Origin: Limnoperna fortunei
Lineage: Eukaryota > Mollusca > Bivalvia > Mytilida > Modiolidae
NCBI GenBank assembly: GCA_944474755.1
Contig: OX104114.1
Span: forward strand, 47,743,070 to 47,807,069
Direction: 5' to 3'
Length of the DNA stretch: 64,000 bases
Shown here: in pieces, positions 27,101-39,100 of the stretch
Position numbering within the stretch: the stretch's first letter is position 1
Layout: each line of letters starts with the position of its first letter
The notes under the pieces: generated by a model
What the model was told of the DNA's origin: nothing
Seen by the model: only the letters and a program-made list of their open reading frames with translations
Databases searched by the model: none
Made by a program: the position numbers and the translations under genes

Positions 27101-30100
27101 TAAGCATAAGACATTGTTTTGCTAATACTCTGTGGACAGGTAAGCATAAGACATTTTGTTTAGCTATTACTCTGAGGACAGGTAATCATAAGACATTGTT
27201 TCGCTATTACTCTGAGGACAGGTAAGCATAAGACATATTGTTTAGATAATACTCTGTGGACAGGTAAGCATAAGACATATTGTTTAGCTAATACTCTGTG
27301 GACAGGTAAGCATAAGACATATTGTTTAGCTAATACTCTGTGGACAGGTAAGCATAAGACATATTGTTTAGCTAATACTCTGTGGACAGGTAAGCATAAG
27401 ACATTGTTTTGCTGTTACTCTGTGGACAGGTAAGCATAAGACATATTGTTTAGATAATACTCTGTGGACAGGTAAGCATAAGACATTGTTTAGATAATAC
27501 TCTAAGGACAAGTAAGCATTACATATAAATGTTTAGGTCATATTATAACTCTTTTGACAGGTTAAGGTAAGACATGTTAGACAGGTTACATTTAATAGTG
27601 AAAGACGAAATAAATTTTATTGTTTTTTTTTTGTCGGGTGGAGATGGCAATGTAAATCTTTATAACAAGTGATAAAATGTCTGCAAAACTTCTACAGTGT
27701 ATCATAAAAAATGTTTTCCATTATTATTGCACAATTTTTGGGAGGGAGTGGTGGGCCTTGGTGGCTTGGTGGCTTAGTGGTTAAGGTAGTAAGTAGTCTA
27801 CTATTGATCTTATGAATGTCAACACTAAGGTTGCAGTTGACTCCAATCTTAAATGACTTGTCAGTTTTCTATATGGAAGTTGGGGTTTTCACCAGGGTTT
27901 TACTCTGACATCCTCTCCCAAGAGAAAACTGGATGCCTAGATATAACTGAAAGTTGCATCAAACCCCATTCCAACAAACATAATTTTCAGGGATATTGAT
28001 TTTACTTGATCCCTCTTTTATTAAATTTTGTCACATCCAGAACGTTTTTATTCTGTAAATTCTTTATTTATATCTGTTGCAGTTAAAGGAGATTAATTTG
28101 TATTATAAAATATATATCTATAAATATCTGTGATGCTGTTCAATCATTCACAGTTTAGTTCATTTTTTTTAAATATTCTCATAATGTTGTAGTTTATTAT
28201 GTAAATGAGGGTCAAGATAATATGTAAAAAAATACTTTACTGGTTCTAATGTTGTTGATGTCCTGATTATAGTTATAATATTGTTTGCTGGAAGTTAAAT
28301 GAATGAATGAATGAATCAATCAATCAATCAATATAAAATGATTTAATAGAACTGCTAATTTTCAATGATTCTGTATCTGCTTGTGTAGGGAATGATAAAA
28401 GAACTAATTGATTACAACTTGAGACATGGTTCATTACAAGTCAGGAATGAGGTGCGATCATTGCTGTGTTTACTAACCAAGGATAACAGGCGTGGCACAG
28501 AGGAAATGAATAATTTGGTCATGACCAGGATATCGTCTGCCCTTAAAGGTTACCTGTCAAATCCTGATTTGGTAGGTTCGATATTAAATATAAGTATTAA
28601 CATGTTACTTGTATAATTATTGGATACTATTTGCATTTTATATATCTATTTGGGAGACTTTTTTGAGATAGTAAACAGAGATTAATTAAGAAATAATTCG
28701 GGTCTTAACTGCTATGCTCTTCAATTTTGCTGTTAATTTTTTAATATCATTATAAATAAAATTAAATGAAGATACCAAGATAGTAAAATTTACTATGCCA
28801 GATGAACCATTCATCTACTTGGCATCCATTGCAGCCAAAGAATTAAGATGCCAATATACATGTTTTTAAATGTGTCAATTACAATTTATTAACAAACAAT
28901 TATCAAATATTCAATCCTCAATGGGTTTGTTTCTAATATCAAACTAACTTAATAAACTGCATACTTACAGGGCTCATCAGTACGCCATGAGATCCTGCTA
29001 TTAGCAACCTCCCTACAACAAGAGGACACCTGCTGGGAACAAAGAATAAGATGTGGTAGGTATTTCAATTAGGTCAAGCAAGCATCAGTGATGACATAGA
29101 AGTAAATATTGTACGACCCTTAACTGCAAAGAATGAAAACAAGACAAAATGTCATCATACTATAACTGTATGTCACATACAAATTAAAATGTTTAAAGTG
29201 TTCAAGATATATTGTTACAAAAAAGTCTTGTTTATTTTGAGAAAAAAATGTTTATCCATGAATTGACAAACTTTATGAAATATTTATTGGATGTCTCTGC
29301 ATACAAGAAACTAGATTCATAAACAGCGTTAGACTCTGAGTATTACCAGAATTCAATTTTACCCCCACCTCTGAAAATTATGCCGAAAAATTGGCCAATC
29401 ATTTGTGTCTTTTTAGCTCACTTGAAAACTGCATTTCCCATACATGATTGCTGTTTCAGCAATACCATGTCACTATTAGAGTTACTGTTCTTTTTTAAAC
29501 AAAATGGTGAACTTCTATATGCCTTATCAAGATGTACCATCAACATAACCTGCTTTAATTTTAATGTTTCTATGTGGTGTTGGTTTTTTATTTTTATTTT
29601 GATAAATTCAAGTATCACATTGATACACTGTTGATCTATTGCTTGGTATTTGTTTTTTTAACTTAAATTGTTAGCTGATTAAAAAGTTCATGTTCATATG
29701 TAAAAAGAGTTTAGAATAGACTTCAACAATGGAATATGGGAATAATCAGGTTTACATGCTTTCTTTGTGATCTACATGTTGTTCAAACAGGCCATACAAC
29801 CATTTTATATATTCTTGTTTGCAGTGATGAGGCTGTTTGTTATGGGTATGCAGATGAAGAATCCAGTCATCACAGACTGTGTAACATTACCTTGTCTGAG
29901 AATACTGCAACATCTTATCAAACCTACTGTTAATAACAAGGTGCGTTAATTCTACTTCCTACATTAAATTGTGTGCTTCAGATGTTACAATTTTTTTGTT
30001 ATTGACATTTATGAAGACTACAGTACTCATAGATATTTGTAATATATTTAGGATTTTTGTTAAGAATTTGCAACAAAAAGTTTGAGTTGATATACAAGTA

Positions 30101-33100
30101 TAACTAAGAACAGTAATGTGTTTCTATCGATTTATGAAGTAAGTTCTTAATTTGATAGTCAAATAAGCTTTTTTGGCCCTATTAGACAATTTAAAGTAAT
30201 CTGTATTTAAACAGAATAAATAATTTTCATTTACGGTAGACCTTTTATTTATCTATGCGATGTGTTCTGTAGATATATTAAATGTATATACTATTACAGG
30301 AGAATCAGCCCCCAGAGCTACCAAGAAATCTTCCAGCAGATCTACATGTCAACAGCCAACAATGGTTGAAGGGGGATCCTAAACACTCCTTCCAAAACTG
30401 GAGAAAGATTTTACCAAAAAAAGGTTGGTTTATTTGCAGCTATTACTTTATAATAATTAGATACAATGTTTAAAAAATTTTACAGAAAAACTTATTAGAA
30501 GAGTTATGTTTCTGCAAGATGTAGATGGTATTAAATATATCTGTAGAGGACTATAATTTATTTTGAACACAATACACCAATTTATTTTCAGCAAAAGTAG
30601 AAAAACCAGAAGGAGAGAAATCTGAGACTAAACCTGACCAGGAAGAAGCCAAGAAAGTCACCAGAGCTCTTTATCTGATGGAGAAATATGTAGGGAAATG
30701 GCGACAGAAAATGAGTAAGACTCCTGCCATACATATGAAGCTGGCCCAGACAACATGGCTGCAACAGGCCATGTTTTCTCTGTCTTCCCGATCAGCACGG
30801 CAGACAGCATGTAACATCATTGAGTCAATAGCTCAGATACCCAGTCGTAAGAAGGAGGTGATAGATATGTTAACAAAGTAAGGATAGAATTCAGTTTATT
30901 GACTCAGACAATACACAGTTTTTTTAGACAGAACAAAAACAATTTTACAGCATTTGATTCCGTGTAATTTACTCAATTTCTGTCCATAATATGTCTCACA
31001 AACAGTTGAAATGAACATGCCTTCTTCTGTTCCACTACATTTTAGTTTAGAAGTACAAGCTACTTGTCTTTCACTGAAAATTATTACTTTTGCCAATGAA
31101 AAATTTATTTTCAGGTCTGCTTGCAGTTAAAATTACAAAATTAATAATAACCCTTTTATTCCAAAAAATAAATGGCTATGTACAAATCTTTTGTAAGCTT
31201 TACCTCATTGTTGTATTACTGTAGATGTCTGGATGGTATTGGGAAGTGTGGTGAATGCAGTTCTGAATACTTGACTCTGTATAAACGATTGATCCAGCCT
31301 GCCCACTGGAAGTATTACCTGGCCATTAAAGGAGTCATGTTACACCTGGGTGATCTGATTACAAATGTTTGTATATTTCAAAGAATTAAAATCTTGGACA
31401 TTTAGCTTGAGATATTGGGTGACTGTTTTTTTTCTAAACTTGTTGTTTCTAAAATCAAATTTAGAAAAAAAAACAGACGTAAATCCAGATATATCCTAAC
31501 CCGTGTCAATTTTTATATTAAAAGGCAAACATGGTCTTCAACCAGTTAATCCAACCCCCCCTACCAGAAGGACTTTTTAAATCCATCTGTTTATTGAGCT
31601 GTGGAAATCTGTTATTATATAAATAGTTTACTAGAAGGTCATTTCAAATTTAATGAATTTGCCCCAAACTTGGAAATTTTATGTCTCACATAGTTGATCA
31701 AGCTGTCAAAATTAAATAGATATGCTATTTTAAGATAATGTCTGTATGTTTAAAATGGTCAGCAGTCCAGCCACACACCCAATTTTAATTTTATAGTGCA
31801 GCATTGTTATCAGGTAAGTTTATCAGTAACCTATTTTAGACCATTTTTATATTACATTTTAGGAAGTAGAGCATTTACTGCATTTAGAAGAAACAACACT
31901 GAGTTCTGACCTTGCCCAAGGATTTGCATTGAAGTCACTGACAGGTTAGTAGTTCTGACCTTGCCCAAGGATTTGCATTGAAGTCACTGACAGGTTAGTA
32001 GTTCTAACCTTGCCCAAGGATTTGCATTGAAGTCACTGACAGGTTAATAGTTTTGACCTTGCCCAAGGATTTGCATTGAAGTCACTGACAGGTTAGTAGT
32101 TCTAACCTTGCCCAAGGATTTGCATTGAAGTCACTGACAGGTTAGTAGTTCTGACCTTGCCCAAGGATTTGCATTGAAGTCACTGACAGGTTAATAGTTT
32201 TGACCTTGCCCAAGGATTTGCATTGAAGTCACCGACAGGTTAGTACATGTTGTTCTGACCTTGCCCAAGGATTTGCATTGAAGGCACTGACGGGTTAGTA
32301 GTTTTGACCTTGCCCAAGGATTTGCATTGAAGTCACTGACAGGTTAATAGTTTTGACCTTGCCCAAGGATTTGCATTGAAGTCACTGACAGGTTATTAGT
32401 TCTGACCTTGCCCAAGGATTTGCATTGAAGTAAATGACAGGTTAGTCTTGTTATATATTTGATCATTGTACAAGGATGAGGAAGGCAAGGGCCATGTGTT
32501 CCCATCTGTTAGTTTTATAGCTGATTCGAAAAAGGGACAGAATTTATGTTGTAAATATATTGGGTATGAAAAGACAACTTGATAATTATCAGAACAAAGC
32601 ATGAAAAATTGTAAGATATTAAATATTTGTTTGCTTCCATGATCTGGACATATTATTGTAGAAAAAATTAAAATTAATTATATATACCAATGGAACAATT
32701 AAATACCACATAATTATTCTAAGCTCTCAAAAGGAAACTCTAATGAATTGTATTCACATCATTCCTCTTGTTGTTTTTCTTGTTGTTATTTTAGAACTAC
32801 TGTCACAGATTGTTGAGCAAGACATATTAAAACAACACTATAAGAACAAATTGGTTGGCTATGTTCTCAATGGTTATCTGTCTCTGAGGAAACTGGTCGT
32901 ACAACGTACCAAGTTGATAGATGACACTCAGGATAAATTACTGGAGTTACTAGAAGAGCTAACAAGTGGTAGGTACAGTTTAAGTGGCATAAATTGAATT
33001 TTGATATCTTAATCCAAATTTTGTTAACATGTTCTTGTGTAAAGGGGGGGGGGCAGTCTTTAATCTTTAATCTATAAGCTGCTCAGATCCTTGCCATGGG

Positions 33101-36100
33101 TCATTCTATGGTAAAAACATTTCGTCAGAACCACATTTAAACCTTAATGTAAGCTTAGCTGGACAGAACTCCACTGTGAGTCTTTGATTCTAGGGTTATT
33201 GGTTAAGGTAAGTAGAATTGGTAGAGGATAAAATGTCATCAAAGATACCAAGGTTATAAAATTTACTACACCACATGGGTGCTTCATTTAATCAGGACCC
33301 AAGAGTGATCCTCAGATTTAGAAAATATATAAAACTCAAGTAAGATGTTGTAGAGACTTAAATTCCAAAATGTTATAGCAAATCCAGCTAAGGCCTTCTA
33401 CATTATGCAAATAGAAAAACAAAGTTGAGCTGGCCTGAACCAGGCTGTGGGTTGTTGATTTTTGGGTAAAGGGGCTGGTGTTTTCAATAAAACACACCCC
33501 TCCCAGACCCTTCTGTATTACACAAATGGATGTATACAAATAATACACTACACCAACCCCTAGTGAAGACTGAATATCTTTTTATCATTCAACATTCAGA
33601 CTGTAATTATGAACTTTTTTAATTTGAATTCTTTTGGAGCCACATTTTAGGTCCAAATCACCTCCAGCTTTCTTTACTACTTTTATACTTCAAATTAGGT
33701 ACAGAATCTGAGACCAAAGAGTTTATGCAGGTGTGTGTGAAGACCGTGAAGAAATACCCAGCTGATGACTACAGATCTCCAGTTTTTATTTTTGAAAGGC
33801 TTTGTAGCATCATCTTCCCTGTAAGTAAATGAAAATAAGACATATATTCTTGGCCTTTAAAACACAACCCACACTTCTTTATGTTTAAACAATATTGATT
33901 TTAAAATGGCAGTCTACAATTTTTTAGCTCACCTGACCCGAAGGGTCATGTGAGCTATTGTTATCACTTTGCGTCCGTCGTCGTCGTCGTCGGCGTCTGT
34001 AAACTTTTTACATTTTAATCTTCTTCTCTGAAACCACTTGGCCAATTGAAACCAAACTTGGCCATAATGTTCATTGGATGGACCTTTACAAAGTTTGTGT
34101 TTTTTATTTTGATTGGTAAACCAATATGGCCGCCACCTCAAGACTTAGTTTAACATAGGACCCTATGGGAAAAAAGTTTAAAAGGGCTTCTTCTCTGAAA
34201 CCGTTTAACCAATCAAAACAAAACTTACTAGCAATATTGTTTGGATGGTCCTCTATAAAGTTTATGTTTTTTATGGCAATTGGAAATTCAAAATGGCCGC
34301 TACCGCAGGACTTAGTTTAACATAGGACCCTATGGGAAAAAGTTTTTAAAGGCTTCTTCTCTGAAACCGGTTAATCAATGGAAACAAAAACTTACTAGCA
34401 ATATTGTTTGGATGGTCCTCTATAAAGTTTATGTTTTTTATGGCAATTGGAAATTCAAAATGGCCGCTACCGCAGGACTTAGTTTAACATAGTACCCTAT
34501 GGGAAAAAGTTTTTAAAGGCTTCTTCTCTGAAACCGGTTAATCAATGGAAACAAAAACTTACTAGCAATATTGTTTGGATGGTCCTTTATAAAGTTTATG
34601 TTTTTTATGGCAATTGGAAATTCAAAATGGCCACCACCGCCGCAGGACTTAGTTTAACATAGGACCCTATGGGCAAATAAAAAAAATCTTCTCTATACAA
34701 CCGGTTAACCAATGAAACAAAGCTTTCTAGTAATATTGTTTGGATGGTCCTAATTAAAGTTTATTGAAAATTACAGGACTTACTTTAACATCAGGGAAAT
34801 GCCATCTTCATTTCCTTTAAAATCAGGTGAGCGATACAGGCTCTTAAGAGCCTCTGGTTTCTGTATTTTTATATAAAATACACATGGTACACCTTACATT
34901 GCATTATTATGTTTTGAAAGTGTTTTTTGGAATGAAGATACCTTATTTTTAGCTTATTATCAACTTTTGTCATCATATTTCAGCAACATTATTGTCTACA
35001 AACTTTTAATTACATTTCAATCTCTCATTCACCATAAACAACTGAAAATAAACTTGGTTATATTGTTTATTTGATGGTCCTTTAACTTTTAGCCCTTTAT
35101 AAAGGTTTTGTTTTTTTGTAAATTATGTTGGAAATTTAAAATGGCCATCATTTGACAGTTTATCATAGGACCTTGTGTGGAAATCTGCAAATGCCTTTAG
35201 CTCACAGTCCACACTTGTTTAACATAAGACACCTATGGAAAAAGTGTTTAAAAGGTCTCTCCTGTGTAACCATTGAACCAGTTTACTGTGTTAAGCAAAC
35301 TCAACTGTTCATTGAATATTCCTCTAAAAAGTTCATATTTTTTACCAAGCAATCCATCATCAGGGGGTCCCTATCTCTTATGTGCAACTCCTCCTACACC
35401 ACTGAATGGAATTTAATGAAACTTACACAGAATGCTTGTCACATAGTGCCATTGTGCAGGAGATATTAAACATTTTGATCTGATCGATATTTGGGGTTTC
35501 CCATAGAAAAACATGGACATTGTCATTGACCTAAGGGGGGTCCTCATCTCTTTATGTGCAACTCCTCCTACACCACTGAATGGAATTTAAAGAAACTTAC
35601 ACAGCATCCTTGTCACATAGTACCATTGTGCAGGAGATATTAAACATTTTGATCGGATCGATATTTGGGGTTTCCCATAGAAAAACATGGACATTGTCAA
35701 TGACCTTAGGGGGTCCTCATGTCTTATGTGCAACTCCTCCTACACCAGTGAATGGAATTTGTTGAAACTTACACAGAATGCTTGTCACATAGTGCCATTG
35801 TGCAGGAGATATTTATTATTTTGATCGGAATGATATTTGGGGTTTCCCATAGAACAACACGGACTGTCATTGACATAAGGGGATACCCATTTCTTATGTG
35901 CGACTCCTCCTACACCACTAAATGGAATTTGATGAAACTTACACAGAATCCATGTCACATAGTGCCATTGTGCAGGAGATATTTAACATTTTGATCGGAA
36001 TGATATTTGGGGTTTCCCATAGAAAAACATGGAGTTTGTAATGGACATAATGGGATACCCATCTTTTATTTGCAATTCCTCCTACACCACTGAATGGAAT

Positions 36101-39100
36101 TTGTTGAAACTTATACAGAATCTTGGTCACATATTGCCATTGTGCATTGGATATTAAACATTTTGATCAGAATATTATTGGAGGTTTGCCATAGAAAAAC
36201 ATGGACTTTGTCATTGACATAGGGGATGCCATTCTTTGGGGGATTGGGGAGGGTTACATGTATTATCTGCAATTTCGCCTTCACGTTTAACTAGATAAAG
36301 TTTCAATTTCATAATTAAGAACACCTGAATTTTCAAAGTAATTGTGAAGCGGGGGGTATCAATGGTGAGCATTGCTCACAGGTGTTTTTACTCTAGTTTA
36401 ATTTGTATCAATTGACAAAGATAGCCACTGTTAGCACATGTTTGTCTAACCACTCTTTATAGGAGTTATTGCCCTTTGATGACAATTTAAAAAAAAAATG
36501 AAATATGAAGTTTTTGCCCTGTAAATTATAATAACTAGTTAAAGTATAAAATGCAAAAATGACAAGTTTTACAATTCAATTTATTGGTCAAATTGCCAGT
36601 TTTACCTTAGAAATTAAAAACCCTAATAGTGTAGAGCTATAAAAAACAAAAACAATCAGAATGACCAGACCTATAAATCATTTACTTGCCTGAAAATTGT
36701 CTGATGACTCCTTATAGAAGTTATTATTCTTTAATAACATTTTTTGATTAAATTGCAGTTAAATTGTGAATTGCAAAAATGATTACCGTACATGGGTCTA
36801 GAAACGGTCATATTTGCCGGACATGACCGAAATTTACACTAAAATGACCGACTAAGATTTGCTCAAATCGGACATCTAAAAAGTAATATTTTACATGCAA
36901 TAATCATTTGTTGGATTTAATGCCTTCAATTTGTATTATAAACCAACCCTAAGGCTATTTCCTGTTGCTGACATGTGTTTATTGACCGCCGACCGGTGAT
37001 TACGTAATAAAGTCAACAGGTGACAGATCTGTTTCATCCATATCGTAAACATACCATTGCAACAACATTTTGAAGCAACAGAGATTGAATATAAATAAAT
37101 ATTTAATATTTAATATAATATACTGTTTCTATATCACATTGCTAAGAAAATAAGACAACTTTACAGTACGCGTGCAACATTAAAGATAAACATGTGCGGT
37201 CAAAATTGTACACTACGCAAGCGCCAGTGTGACTAAACGTTACATAAATCAAGAGAAAACCAATTTGAATAAAAAAATCATTGAAAATAATGAGAACAAA
37301 AACGATTATTTCATTTAATAACAAAAACTTGTAAAGAGCATCGATCGCAGAATAATGCACAAATTCAATTCGGTCCGAACTTGCAGGTTAATGAAAAACT
37401 CGCTCGGATATTCATCAAATTATTGCCGTTTCCCATTATTTTGTTGCATAGACAATGTCATTTTACAATAAAGACTTTTTAGCCAGGAAAATGTATCGCT
37501 ACATATATATCCTTTTCACATGATGCATACATCGTAGGAGCCATCCCAAATTCCACGGTACAACCTGCTTATTCACATTATCATGACGAATCGACCCGAT
37601 GTGCAAACAAGTTTCGGTAGGAAACGACCCGAGACCAATATTCACTACCATGGAATTTGGTAATTTCTTAAGGGGAAAATGACCGAAATGGGCAGGGAAA
37701 ACTTCCAGACCCCTGTTACCGTAATTGGGGTCGTATTGTCCGCAGTTTTTTTCTTTTAATTTTCGTTGGAAAGGAATGGTGCGGATTATACATAAATACA
37801 GACTCGATCGGTTTTTTTTTCGTCCCGTTGATTGATGTCAATGGCGGTCGCCATTTTGTTGCAGTGTCATACGCTGTATTTTCGTACTATTCTAACATAA
37901 TTCTTTTACAAACTTCCATACGTTGTTATGATATTAATTTGTACTTAAATTATTTTTAGTAATATTATATTAATTCTATAGGACGAATAAAAATTAAAAC
38001 AGATACGAAAATAGTAGATGTGTAACCTGTATTGCGTAAATTGCAAATGGCGTCGTTATGTAACCTCATGTGTTTGAAGATCGATGTTTAGATTGCAATC
38101 ATTCAGGGATTAAAATAAAACGTGTTATCTTTTCGTTTTCTTTGTTTGGTTAATGAATCAAAGTTGACAAATTGTTTTGGTTTCGAAATGTGTGATTTTC
38201 CGTTTAACAACGATCAAAATAGACGATATTAGAATGCTCTATTTTTAATTTAATTTACTACAATCACTAGAAATTAATAAAATACATAAATGATATTTAA
38301 AAAGAGAATATACATATTTAAGTAAAAACTTGTTAAGAAGCTAGGCCAAGTCGGACTTGTATGTCTTCATCTTGAGACGTTTTGTTAAAACTTGTACGTG
38401 CGGATCGTACATGCATATAAGAAATTTTTCCGAAATTTTATAGGTCAAGAAAGGGGTGCAGACAATACGTAAATGCGGACTATACACACCGTTTTACGGT
38501 AGCTAGGCAAAGACTACAAATCACTATTTTTGTCCAAAATTGTCAAATGACTCTTTAAAGGAGTTATGTCCCTTTAATGAAATGAAATAAATAAATGGAA
38601 TCAATAACAGCTAGAGTAAAACTTGTAAGTAACTGAATTTGGCAGACAAGGCTTGCTAATCATTTAATTTTTCCAAAATTGTCTGATGATTCCTTATTGG
38701 AATTATTGCGGTCTAATAACAATTTTTGAAGAAATTTTTATTTTTTGCCCGGTAACTTTGAAGCCATAACCGCTAGAGAGAGAAACTAATAATAAAAAAA
38801 ATTTAAAGATATCTGGAAGTAATTGTCTTCTGGGTGATGGATTACAGGTCGTTGGGAGCTTCTAGTTTCCTGATCAGAAATTTAAAATGGCTGTCACCTC
38901 AGGACTAAGTTTAAGATAGAGCAAATGTTCTCAAATTCTTTATCAGAAACTGTGAAGCTGAATGAAGTCATTTTGAATGTTTGTTGTATGGTCCTTATTG
39001 CTGCCTATGCAGGGGTTAGTTTTAAAGGTTTCTTCTCTTTATTTGTTGAACACATTGATTCCAAACTTGGTCACAATGTTTATTGGATGATCCTCTACTG

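Noticed and set aside
26412..27530. CRISPR-like array or coding repeat (42-bp regular units)
   Set aside because: No unique spacers, eukaryotic context, and the units are copies of the exon 25 junction; in the exon frame a stop occurs within the first unit.
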